Source of the DNA: Pseudomonadota bacterium
GTDB lineage: Bacteria; Pseudomonadota; Gammaproteobacteria; Steroidobacterales; Steroidobacteraceae
DNA length: 32,725 nucleotides
NCBI GenBank assembly: GCA_025356815.1
Contig: JANXQL010000089.1
Coordinates: 1 to 32,725 of the forward strand
Direction: 5' to 3'
Made by a program: the position numbers and the translations under genes. Every line of letters starts with the position of its first letter. Position 1 is the first letter of the stretch. Below, in pieces: positions 18,449 through 26,179 of this stretch. The notes below the pieces were generated by a model. The model was not told where the DNA came from. It searched no databases and worked only from the letters and a program-made list of their open reading frames with translations.

Positions 18449-20326
18449 ATGACCGACTCCAGCAAGGCCGTCTTTCTCAGCTACACCGCCCAGGACGCGG
18501 ATCCCGCGCGCCGGCTGTGCGAGGCGCTGCGCGGGGCCGGGGTCGAGGTCTGGTTCGACCAGAGCGAGCTGCGCGGCGGGGATGCCTGGGACGCGGCGAT
18601 CCGCCGCCAGATCAAGGCCTGCGCGCTGTTCATCCCGATCCTGTCGCACCACTCGCACGAGCGGGTCGAGGGCTACTTCCGGCTGGAGTGGAAGCTCGCG
18701 GTCGACCGCTCGCACCTGATGGCGGCCGAGCGGCCGTTCCTGGTGCCGGTGGTCGTGGACGACCTCGACGAGGTCAACGCGCGCGTACCGGATCGCTTTC
18801 GCGACGTGCAGTGGACGCGTCTTGCCGACGGCGTCGCGACGGCGCCGTTCGTCGAGCACGTGCAGGCGATGCTCGGCCGGGCCGCGCCCGGCAGCGTCGC
18901 GCCTGCGCGTGCGGCGCGCACGCCGGTCGCGGCGCAGGCGGTCGAGCCGCCGGTGGCTTCCGTCCCGGCGCCCGGGGGCAGCGGCCGGCGCCTCGCGCTC
19001 GCCGCGCTCGCGCTCGTGGTCGTGGGGCTCGGCGCCTGGGGACTGATCGCCCGCGGCGTCGGCCATGGCGCGAGCCCCGCGCCGTACTCGCCGGAGGACC
19101 GGCGCATGACCTTCGCGGTGCTGCCGCTGGAGGCGCCGTCGGCCGACGCGGACGCGGTGCAGGTTGCAAGCGCGGTCGGCGATGCGATCAATGCCGCCTT
19201 CGAGGCCAACACGCTGTGGAACCAGGTCGTGCCACGCCAGAGCGTCACCGAGGCGGTGGCCAAGCACTCCAAGCTGAAGGACCTGGCGCGGGCGCTGGAC
19301 GTGCATTTCCTGATCCGCGGCCACGTCGCACGCGTCGCCGACGGCTACACCGTCCAGCTGTATGCGATCGACGGCGCCTCCGAGCGCGTGCTCGGCACGC
19401 AGTCGCTGGCCGTGCCCAACGGCGCGCTCGTGCCCGCGTGGGCCGAGGACACGCGCAGCGCCGTCTACGACCTGAGCTACGCATCGCTGCAGCAGGAAGT
19501 GCGCGCAATCGACGCGCGCCCGGTCGACTCGCTCGATGTGCGCGACCTCACCTACCGCGCCTACGTCAGCTGGCGCACCAACCGCAGCGGCGATGCGAAG
19601 GGCGCCTACGAGGGCGCCACCGCGCTCTTGAACCGCGCGCTGAAGATCGCCCCCGACGACCGGCTGGTGCTGTACCTGACCGCGGCGGTCAACCTGTGCG
19701 ACTGCGTCGAGGGCTGGTCGAAGACGCCGGAGGTGCAGATCGCGCTGGGCAGCGACGCGATGGAGAAGTACCTGCGCATCGACCCGCAGTCCGAGCTGAT
19801 GCTCTCGCACAAGGCGGACGTCTACCTGCTGCGCGGCCGCTACGAGGATGCGCTGATCGTCGCCGACTCGATCGTCGCGCTGAACCCGCAGTCGAGCTAC
19901 GGCGTGCCGACCAAGGCGGTCGCGCTGCTCAAGCTCGGCCGCGCCCAGGAGGCGCTTGCGCTTGCGCAGCCGCTGTTCGAGCACTACGGCAAGAAGTGGC
20001 CCGATATCCTGGGTTTGCGCGCCGACATCGACTACGCGCTTGGCGACTGGGACGCGTCGGTGAAGGACGCGCGCCGTGCGATTCCGGCGATGGACGCGCA
20101 GGAGCGCGCCAACCCGGTCAACGGGCCGGTGCAGCTGACGCTGGTGGCCGCCGAGGCGCGGCTCGGCCATGCGCAGCGCGCGACGTCGGCGTTGGCGGAC
20201 TTCCATGCGAGCGTGCCCGGCGTCGACTCGATCGCCAAGGTCAAGACGTGGATGCGCGGCAATGCGGACCTGGCCAGCTACGAGCCGCTGTACGCCGGAC
20301 TCAGGCTCGCGGGCATGCCAGACTAA
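18449..20326 (+). CDS. TIR-domain membrane protein with TolB-like and TPR-like C-terminal region
   Basis: The 625-residue product has an unusual layered architecture. Residues 6-145 form a TIR domain: VFLSYTAQDADPARRL, then GVEVWFDQSELRGGDAWD, then ALFIPILS, and RLEWKLA, whose Glu80 lies where NADase TIR domains have their catalytic glutamate. A linker rich in Ala and Pro leads to one membrane helix (about 181-201), placing the rest in the periplasm. Residues 218-325 (MTFAVLPLEAPSADADAVQ to GTQSLAVPN) resemble the TolB-like/FlgO-like domain often paired with TPRs in CadC-like and cyclase-like sensors. The remainder is helical and TPR-like (MLSHKADVYLLRGRYEDAL). The ATG at 18449 is preferred to a GTG four codons earlier. 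It stands alone in the island. A sensor-effector that degrades NAD is inferred, not shown. Confidence 0.82.
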   Translation: MTDSSKAVFLSYTAQDADPARRLCEALRGAGVEVWFDQSELRGGDAWDAAIRRQIKACALFIPILSHHSHERVEGYFRLEWKLAVDRSHLMAAERPFLVPVVVDDLDEVNARVPDRFRDVQWTRLADGVATAPFVEHVQAMLGRAAPGSVAPARAARTPVAAQAVEPPVASVPAPGGSGRRLALAALALVVVGLGAWGLIARGVGHGASPAPYSPEDRRMTFAVLPLEAPSADADAVQVASAVGDAINAAFEANTLWNQVVPRQSVTEAVAKHSKLKDLARALDVHFLIRGHVARVADGYTVQLYAIDGASERVLGTQSLAVPNGALVPAWAEDTRSAVYDLSYASLQQEVRAIDARPVDSLDVRDLTYRAYVSWRTNRSGDAKGAYEGATALLNRALKIAPDDRLVLYLTAAVNLCDCVEGWSKTPEVQIALGSDAMEKYLRIDPQSELMLSHKADVYLLRGRYEDALIVADSIVALNPQSSYGVPTKAVALLKLGRAQEALALAQPLFEHYGKKWPDILGLRADIDYALGDWDASVKDARRAIPAMDAQERANPVNGPVQLTLVAAEARLGHAQRATSALADFHASVPGVDSIAKVKTWMRGNADLASYEPLYAGLRLAGMPD

Positions 20327-20877
20327 AGGCGGCTTCGGGGCAGCCCTTGTGGGCGAGCCCGCGCCACGGTCGTGCGGGTCGGGTCAGAAGGGTCCCGACG
20401 GCGCATCAAGGGCATGCGTGCCAATGGCACCCGGCCGGAGCGCCTGCGCGACGCGATGGCGAAGGTCGGCCGCGGACCTGCGTACTGGGAGGCGCCCGGC
20501 AGTCGTGATCGAGCCGCGCACGCACGCTCCTCCCTGCTTCCGCAATCGGCGCAGGAACTTGTCCGGTGCGTGCGCGCTCGCCCTCCAGTGGCGTGAGCCC
20601 GCCCCGAAGGTGGAACGATCAGCGCCGATGAGCGGCTTCGCTCCTGCGACGATCGATCCGGCGAGGCGAAGACGGCTGATCGAGGCGCTGCAGGGCCACG
20701 GTCGACGCGACACATTCGGCAGGGCCGACCTGCGCAGATCTCCCTGCGAAGAGCGGCTCCGGCGCGCAAGGCGAGGACAACAGTCCAGGTCCGCTGCGAT
20801 GCCGCAAGGCGCTTCGGCACCGAACGCCGTCCGCCGCTTGGTTGAGCGATCCGCACGCCGGCCCATCGCGGCCTGGC
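20327..20877. other. Gene-free stretch between the TIR gene and parD
   Basis: About 550 bp show no reading frame with recognisable protein character on either strand; the open frames present are Arg/Ala-rich shadows typical of high GC. No insertion sequence ends, tRNA or terminator with a T-run is evident. It may be debris from earlier insertions. Confidence 0.5.
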
Positions 20878-20910
20878 TTGAGCGGGCGGCGTAAATGGCA
20901 TAATATGCCA
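20878..20910 (+). promoter_or_regulatory. parDE promoter with overlapping palindromic operator
   Basis: TTGAGC (20878-20883) and TAATAT (20901-20906) are 17 bp apart, a plausible sigma-70 promoter 36 bp before the parD start. The -10 box lies inside a palindrome, TGGCAT-AAT-ATGCCA (20896-20910). ParD antitoxins repress their own promoter through such sites with their ribbon-helix-helix domain, so this is the likely operator. Confidence 0.6.
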
Positions 20911-20941
20911 ATCGGAACTTCCTGCACTGGAGTACTGGATC

Positions 20942-21244
20942 ATGCCCACTCGCAATGTCGTGCTCACCGATCGTCAGGCGGCGCTGGTGGAACGACTCGT
21001 TGAGTCAGGTCGTTACCAGAATGCGAGCGAAGTGCTGCGTGAAGGCCTGCGCCTCGTCGAGGACCGGGAAGCCGGCGAGAAAGCTCGGCTGAAGGCGCTG
21101 CGCGAGGCGGCGAGGGTCGGCATCGCGGATCTCGAGGCGGGACGCTACACGACGTATCAGTCCAGCGCCGACCTGGGGCGCGGCGTCTCCGACATCTTGG
21201 AGCGTGTGCTGGCCCGGCCGGGCAAGCCTTCCACTGTCCGGTGA
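20942..21244 (+). CDS. parD: ParD-family antitoxin
   Basis: ParD neutralises ParE and represses the operon. The 100-residue product begins with a ribbon-helix-helix: the strand RNVVLTDRQAALVERLV, then SGRYQNASEVLREGLRLVED, the signature of the CC2985/ParD group. The C-terminal half (ARLKALREAARVGIADLEAG, then YQSSADL) is the toxin-binding part. GGAG lies about 10 bp before the ATG. Its stop overlaps the parE start as GTGA, the normal antitoxin-first layout. Full length for the family. Confidence 0.92.
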   Translation: MPTRNVVLTDRQAALVERLVESGRYQNASEVLREGLRLVEDREAGEKARLKALREAARVGIADLEAGRYTTYQSSADLGRGVSDILERVLARPGKPSTVR

Positions 21245-21594
21245 ACGTGCGCCACGGCGCCTGGGAGGTCCACCTCTCGTCGGCCGCAGAGACCGATCTT
21301 GCCGAAATTCTTGCGTACACCGCTGCGCAGTTCGGGGATGGCCAGGCCCGTGCCTACGCCCAGACCCTCTCGAGCGCTTTGCAACTGCTGAGCTCTGGTC
21401 CGGCGGCGCCCGGTGTACGAATGCGGGATGAGATATTCAAAGGTCTCTGCTTCCTGCACGTCGCGCGGCGCGGCAGACCAGGTCGCCATTTTGTGATGTT
21501 CAGAATCGGGCGGGATTCAGGCCCGCCCACGATCGAAGTCCTGCGTGTGCTGCACGACGCCATGGATTTCGGGCGGCACATCGCCCCCCCGTAG
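21241..21594 (+). CDS. parE: ParE-family toxin
   Basis: ParE belongs to the RelE/ParE fold; characterised ParE toxins poison DNA gyrase. The 117-residue product shows WEVHLSSAAETDLAEILAYT at the N-terminus, AYAQTLSSALQLLSSGP in the helical middle, RMRDEIFKGLCFLHVARR and the final strand region GPPTIEVLRVLHDAMDF, matching the usual ParE end with an RVLHxxMD motif. The GTG start overlaps the parD stop. The gene seems intact. gyrA, a possible target, lies some 13 kb away in this window, but that is not evidence of interaction. Confidence 0.9.
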   Translation: MNVRHGAWEVHLSSAAETDLAEILAYTAAQFGDGQARAYAQTLSSALQLLSSGPAAPGVRMRDEIFKGLCFLHVARRGRPGRHFVMFRIGRDSGPPTIEVLRVLHDAMDFGRHIAPP

Positions 21595-21620
21595 GCGGCC
21601 AGTTCCTGAGGGACGGCGTG

Positions 21621-22337
21621 CTACGTCTTGCGCACGAGCGTACCGCTCAGGGCGTTGCAGATGAACTGCCTGACGTGTCGCGTCAGGTACAACTCGATGC
21701 GCTTCGCTCGCACGAAGATCCCGTCGCGGCTCGCCAGGATCGCGTGCGCTACCGAGTTCATTTCAATGATCTGGCCTTCGCCATCGACGATGACTGCGGC
21801 GAAGGTGGTTCGATCCAATGCGGCGAGTGTCAGGCTGGCGAGCTGCTCGCGTTCGCACAGCTTGGTGCTGATGAGCGCGGTACGCTGCAGATGGGGCATG
21901 AGGCATTCGACAAAGCGACGCTCCTCGGCATCGAACGCGCCGTGTTGCGCCGACCGATTCAGGCTCAGGGTGACGAGCGTCCGATCGGTCTTGAGGGGGA
22001 ACGTGCCGAGGATGTGCGGCACATCGTGAGGCAACAGAAATTCGTTGTAGATCCGCGTTGCCTCAAGTTCTCCGGGGGCGAACAGCGTCTGCTCCGTGGA
22101 GACGGTGCCGACCGGCCGCTCAAGTGCCCGGATCATCCGCATGGCGATGCCGACATAGTCTCGATCGTAGGCCGCCAGCACCTCGCTGGGGATGCCGGCG
22201 ACATGGGCAAATGCCACGTGCTGCGTCGGGACGTTGAGCCCGAAAAGAATGGCGAAGTGCGCTCCATAAAGCGAGCTCAGTGACTCGAGCGCGTCGAACA
22301 GGCTCTGGCTACGGATAGCCTTCGCCGAGGTGATCAT
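21621..22337 (-). pseudogene. LuxR-type regulator fragment lacking the DNA-binding domain
   Basis: The 238-residue frame opens at ATG 22337 with SAKAIRSQSLFDALESLSSLYG, a sensor-like N-terminal region, and contains RRFVECLMPHLQRTALIST followed by DRTTFAAVIVDGEGQIIEMN and AHAILASRDGIFV. That succession (helical stretch, PAS-like VIVDxxGxIxxxN, then a segment ending LSGTL) is common in the part of LuxR-family regulators just before the C-terminal helix-turn-helix. Here the frame stops after about 238 residues, so the helix-turn-helix is absent. By eye its base composition is less GC-rich than the neighbours, suggesting recent acquisition. The break is about 25 bp from the parE stop. It could persist as a sensor-only protein, but truncation is the simpler reading. 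Confidence 0.6.
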
Positions 22338-22467
22338 AGCGGCGATTCAGGTCGACGCCCAGTGGGCGGTCGGCGCAATTACTGACCGGTTCAGGTGATT
22401 GCCGGAGGGATGCCGGCCCGGGCCTGAGCCCTTACCGGCGAACGGCCAACACGCCGTCGAGCATCGG
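22283..22467 (+). repeat. Right boundary repeat of the accessory island
   Basis: This is the fuller counterpart of 17481-17609, in direct orientation. It covers the first 18 codons of the regulator fragment, the short gap between genes, and the last 12 codons of the methyltransferase (both on the minus strand). It contains about 55 bp (around 22365-22425) that the left copy lacks. Confidence 0.85.
22382..22394. promoter_or_regulatory. Near-palindrome CTGA-CCGGT-TCAG before the regulator fragment
   Basis: CTGACCGGTTCAG is a dyad with four matching outer bases each side, 45-57 bp upstream of the regulator start. Outer CTG/CAG bases recall lux-box type sites bound by LuxR regulators, but the match is short. 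It lies in the segment missing from the left boundary repeat. Confidence 0.25.
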
Positions 22468-23268
22468 CTCGGTCGAGAACCCCGCCTGCCGCAGTCGCTT
22501 GCCGACCTCCGCCGGCACGTCGCGGCCGGTGGTCAGCTTGTTCGGCGAGCCGGTGTAGTGGAACAGCCGGCCGCGCTTCTCCAGCACCCGCGCAAGCTCG
22601 CCACAGAACGCCTGCGAGTACAGCTCGCCCGCGATCCCAAAGCGCGGCGGGTCGTGCAGGATCGCGCCGACCGCGCCTGCGCCGATCGCGCCGATGTGCT
22701 CGAGGATGTCGCCGTGGTTAAGTTCGAGCGCCCCGCCGGTCGGCGGCGACCATGGATTGACCGTCCGCAGCCACAGCACGTCGGCGTTCTTCTCGAACGA
22801 CACGATGCGCCGCGCGCCTGCCTCGAGGCAGGCGGCGGCGAAGTACCCGAGTCCCCCGCAGGTATCGAGCACGACGCGACCCTGCGGCGCGACCAGCGCG
22901 ACCTTGGTGATGGCGTCGGCGTACGGCGAGACCCTGGCGGTCGGCAGCATCTTGATACCGTCGATCTCGAACGTCGGCGGGCCCCAGTCGGTGGGCACGA
23001 GCTTGATCAGCGCCTGGGTGTAGCGCGACACGGCGACGAACCGGTCGCCGTCGAAGCGGTAGACGGTGCGTTCCTTCGCCATCGGCAGCGGCCAGTGGCG
23101 GGCACGCCAGCGGAACGTGTCGGCACCGGCCTCGACCTGGGTCGTGCTGCGGCCGAGGTCGAGGGAACACTCGAGGGTCGTCCGGCCCGCCCGCGCGGCG
23201 CCGCGGATCGCATCGACGAGCGCGAGGGTCAACAGCGGGGCGGGCGGGGCGAGCGCGGCGTCGCTCAC
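22432..23268 (-). CDS. SAM-dependent methyltransferase, archaeal COG2521-like
   Basis: The 278-residue product has a Rossmann methyltransferase core: motif I as VVLDTCGGLGYFAAACLEAGA (about residues 132-152), an acidic end of strand 2 in IVSFEKNADVLWL, and then NPWSPP. Later comes ILHDPPRFGIAGELYSQAF and GRLFHYTGSPN near residues 203-243. The combination DTCxGLGY, NPWS, HDPPRF-x-x-AGELYS and LFHYTG is what I associate with a family described mainly as predicted archaeal methyltransferases. The substrate is unknown. The GTG start forms a GTGA overlap with the M20 amidohydrolase upstream, so the two are co-translated. Its last codons are duplicated at 17570-17609. Confidence 0.75.
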   Translation of the reverse strand: MSDAALAPPAPLLTLALVDAIRGAARAGRTTLECSLDLGRSTTQVEAGADTFRWRARHWPLPMAKERTVYRFDGDRFVAVSRYTQALIKLVPTDWGPPTFEIDGIKMLPTARVSPYADAITKVALVAPQGRVVLDTCGGLGYFAAACLEAGARRIVSFEKNADVLWLRTVNPWSPPTGGALELNHGDILEHIGAIGAGAVGAILHDPPRFGIAGELYSQAFCGELARVLEKRGRLFHYTGSPNKLTTGRDVPAEVGKRLRQAGFSTEPMLDGVLAVRR

Positions 23269-24845
23269 CCGTCGAGTTCCGCGCAGGCCGGGATGCCCCA
23301 CGCGTAGCCACGCTCGGTGGTGGCGTACTCGGGCCAGTGGTAGTCGATCGGCGGCGTGAAGTCGGCCGGTAGCAGCGGCGCGACGAACTTCCCGCCCCCG
23401 GTGCGCGCCTCGAACTCCGCGCGCGCCCGCGCCAGCAGCGCAGGATCGGTCAACAGCTCCAGCAGCGTCGTCGCGATCGTCTTGCCGGCCACCTGCACGG
23501 TCGGGTCGATGCAGGGACCGAGGCCGCCGAGCGCGTTCGACACCCACGCCGGGTAGCCGGCATGGCCGTCGGGCGCGGCCAGCATGGGGCGCGCGATGTA
23601 CAGCCGCACGGTCGGCGCGTACCAGGTCATCTCGACGTAGTCGTCCGAGGTCCAGTTGCGCTGCCAGGCCGGCATCTGCAGGCGCAGCTGACGCTCGGCC
23701 TCGAGCGGCTCGATCAGGTGCTCGCAGGCCGGCAGGAACGGCGCGACCATCGGCTCGAGGCCGAGGTTCGCCTGGATCTCGCGCGCCAGCGCGATGGCCG
23801 CGGCGTCGTACTGCGGCGCGCCGACCGCGGCGAGGTTGCGGTAGGCGGCGTGCGCCAGCACGTGGTTGGCCACCCCCGGGCGCGTGCGCGACACCCAGCG
23901 CTTGACCAGCCGGCAGTGCGCGATGGCCGCGGCATGCTCCGCGTTGCGCTCAAGCACCGCGAGGATCGCCTCGGCCATCGGGATGTCCGGCGCGCGCCAG
24001 GCGTAGTTGATCTGCGCGAGCGGCGCCGGCAGGTTGTCGGCGGTCGCCTGGCCCGCGGTCAGGATCGCCTCGTTCAGCGACCAGCCGCCGGTGTGCGCGA
24101 GCATCGACTCCAGCGTCGCCTTGGTCGAGCCGAACATCGACATCAGCGCGACGTTCGCGCCCGGCGCGCGCGCGGCGGAGTGCGAGGCGGGGATCGGGCT
24201 TGCGTCGCTGCCGCTGCCCCAGCGCTCGGGCTCATCGCAGATGAACGAATAGATGCGGCTGTAGTACGCGCCGCAGTGGGTGTCCCAGCGGACCGTGTTG
24301 CACAGCGGCAGCATGTAGAACGGGTGGTAGCTGATGATCGCATCCAGCCCGTCGTAGTAGCCCTTCAGGCCATGCACCAGCTTCGAGCCCTGGCACTTCT
24401 CGGCCGGCTCGCCGAAGAACTTCAGCGTCCCGCCGATGCCACCCTCGCGCATCGCGTGCTGCGTCGCGAGGATCCCGGCGAGCGCGCCGACGCCCAGTGC
24501 CGAGTGCGGGTCGGTGTGGCCGGGCGCGTACGGCGACAGCCCCTCGCGCGGGCCGCGCGTGGTCGCCGCCGCCTGGCAGTTGCCTGGTACGGCGTCGTAC
24601 TCGGCGTAGCCTGCGACGCTCGGGCCTGCGCCGTTGGACCACTGCGCGGCGAACGCGGTCGGCATGCCGCCGCTGCCGGCCTCGACGCTAAAGCCCGCCT
24701 CGCGCAGCCGCGCGACGAACCAGGCCGCCGAGCGGTACTCGCGCCAGGCAGGCTCCGCATAGTCCCAGATCGTCCGATGCCAGCTCGACAGCTGGGCGCG
24801 ATGCTCGTGGACCCATGACAGGGCCGATTGCTGGGCGGGCGACAT
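23265..24845 (-). CDS. M20-family amidohydrolase (AbgB-like), altered metal motif
   Basis: The 526-residue product resembles M20D amidohydrolases such as AbgB (aminobenzoyl-glutamate hydrolase). The N-terminal half has WHRTIWDYAEPAWREYRSA, then VAGYAEYDAVPG, then GHTDPHSALGVGALAGI, and LKFFGEPAEKCQGSKL. In standard members the third block reads GHxCGHN and the last PAEE; here they read GHTDPHS and AEK, so the paired glutamate has become Glu-Lys. The dimerisation domain and C-terminal half (ERGYAWGIPACAE) follow at normal length. ATG 24845 is chosen because upstream in-frame sequence is not family-like. It is co-translated with the downstream methyltransferase. The substrate is unknown; activity may differ from AbgB. 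Confidence 0.8.
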   Translation of the reverse strand: MSPAQQSALSWVHEHRAQLSSWHRTIWDYAEPAWREYRSAAWFVARLREAGFSVEAGSGGMPTAFAAQWSNGAGPSVAGYAEYDAVPGNCQAAATTRGPREGLSPYAPGHTDPHSALGVGALAGILATQHAMREGGIGGTLKFFGEPAEKCQGSKLVHGLKGYYDGLDAIISYHPFYMLPLCNTVRWDTHCGAYYSRIYSFICDEPERWGSGSDASPIPASHSAARAPGANVALMSMFGSTKATLESMLAHTGGWSLNEAILTAGQATADNLPAPLAQINYAWRAPDIPMAEAILAVLERNAEHAAAIAHCRLVKRWVSRTRPGVANHVLAHAAYRNLAAVGAPQYDAAAIALAREIQANLGLEPMVAPFLPACEHLIEPLEAERQLRLQMPAWQRNWTSDDYVEMTWYAPTVRLYIARPMLAAPDGHAGYPAWVSNALGGLGPCIDPTVQVAGKTIATTLLELLTDPALLARARAEFEARTGGGKFVAPLLPADFTPPIDYHWPEYATTERGYAWGIPACAELDG

Positions 24846-25041
24846 GACAGCTCCAGAGCAGGGCGGGCGGGCGCCGGCGGCGGATTGTAACGGGTCCCTG
24901 CCGCTCGCTGCACTGCGACACCGAGGACCATGGTGGCCGGCAGGCAGGGTTGCTAGCATGTCTCGGGGCAGACCGGCGGCCGACCCCTGCGGCGCGGGCC
25001 GGCGCGACACGAACAGTGAAGTCCAGCACGGTGGAGAGGGA

Positions 25042-26160
25042 ATGGCGAATTATCCGTTTCTTGCGCAGATCGGCGGTGGCTACGGCGCCGAGGTCGGCGA
25101 GGTCGAGGTTGGCGATCCGAACCACAACGGCCGGCACCGCAGTGCGTTCCTGGACAGCATGGCCGGCGGCTACCGCGGCGCATTGCTGCAGGTGGCGGCG
25201 GCGCAGGCCGCGCTCGCCGCGGCGTCGGGGGCCGCGCCTGCCGTGTACGGCGGCTCGGTCAAGGACCGCGCCCGCGCGTTCGCCGGATTCGGCGCGGCTC
25301 AGGCCGCGGATCAGGCGACCGTCCTGCAGTTGAAGGAGCGGCTTTTCAAGGCCGAGGCCCTCGTCGCCAAGCGCAAGGCCTGGCTCGAGCGCATGGGCGC
25401 GCGGCTGCTGGCGAACAACACCATCGACTGGGGCTTCAGCGCCCGCACTGTCGTCTACGACAACTCGCCGCTGCTGCAGAACACCACCCGCGTGCGCACC
25501 AAGGCGGGTCGGATCTTCCTGGACGACGCCTGCACCAAGCCGCTTGAGACCCGCCAGATGGTGACCGCCAACATGGGGCCGGGCTACTGCATCTACGTGA
25601 TGAGCCAGCGCGGCGAGATCCATGTCTCGTCCCACTCGGTGGGCGACCGCCACCACAGCTCGCTGCTGGCCGGTGCCAACGTCGCCGGCGCCGGCGAGAT
25701 GCAGGTCTGGGACGGCCAGCTGAAGTGGATCTCCAACAAGAGTGGCCACTACTTCCCCGAGTGCGAACATTTCCTGCAGACGCTGCATTCCTTCCAGAAG
25801 AAGGGCGTCGAGCTCGGTGGTGTCAAGGTCGGCTTCCTGTTCCAGGGCAGTCCGAAGCAGGGGGTTCCCTACGCGTCGGTGCCGGTGTTCCTGGCGGCCA
25901 AGCAGGCCGAGGGCGTGGCGGACTTCCAGCTGGCGAAGCTGCTGCAGGTGCTGGTGCGCCTGCCGTACGCGGTGGTCGAACCCCACGCGCGCGCCAACGG
26001 CTGGCGCTGGGTCGACGCCGCGGAGTACGCCGCGGGCAAGCGCGCGTTCGTGACGCTGGCCGGCGCGCCCGTGCCGCCGCGGGACGTACGTAAGTGGCTC
26101 AAGCAGATCAACCTCGTGCCGCAGCAGGGCGCGGCCGTGCCGCAGATCAAGCCCGGCTGA
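25042..26160 (+). CDS. Conserved protein of unknown function with HHSSLLAG-SGHY motifs
   Basis: The 372-residue product has no signal peptide or membrane helix. Residues 40-120 are helical, Ala-rich and likely coiled coil (QATVLQLKERLFKAEALVAK). Residues 145-255 form a compact domain: TRVRTKAGRIFLDD, then GYCIYVMSQRGEIHVSSHS, then RHHSSLLAGANVAGAGEMQV, then DGQLKWISNKSGHYFPE, and HFLQTLHSF. I recall the pairing of a HSS-(L/F)-LAG motif with NxSGHY in bacterial proteins, including some toxin-like ones, but cannot name a function. GGAGAGGG lies directly before the ATG, a strong ribosome binding site. It is divergent from the amidohydrolase across 196 bp and convergent with the GMC gene. No partner is evident. 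Confidence 0.75.
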   Translation: MANYPFLAQIGGGYGAEVGEVEVGDPNHNGRHRSAFLDSMAGGYRGALLQVAAAQAALAAASGAAPAVYGGSVKDRARAFAGFGAAQAADQATVLQLKERLFKAEALVAKRKAWLERMGARLLANNTIDWGFSARTVVYDNSPLLQNTTRVRTKAGRIFLDDACTKPLETRQMVTANMGPGYCIYVMSQRGEIHVSSHSVGDRHHSSLLAGANVAGAGEMQVWDGQLKWISNKSGHYFPECEHFLQTLHSFQKKGVELGGVKVGFLFQGSPKQGVPYASVPVFLAAKQAEGVADFQLAKLLQVLVRLPYAVVEPHARANGWRWVDAAEYAAGKRAFVTLAGAPVPPRDVRKWLKQINLVPQQGAAVPQIKPG

Positions 26161-26179
26161 GGCGAAGGACGCCGACGGC

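Noticed and set aside
20169-20894. Open frame spanning the end of the TIR gene and the following gap
   Set aside because: It begins inside the TIR gene in another frame and gives an Arg/Ser/Pro-rich product with no conserved motif.
17610-22282. Insertion sequence, integrase or CRISPR array driving the island
   Set aside because: No transposase or integrase motif, terminal inverted repeats with target duplication, or regularly spaced repeats could be found in the island.
21618-22283. Plus-strand open frame opposite the regulator fragment
   Set aside because: The minus-strand frame has clear sensor and PAS-like sequence; the plus-strand product has no recognisable feature and no ribosome binding site.
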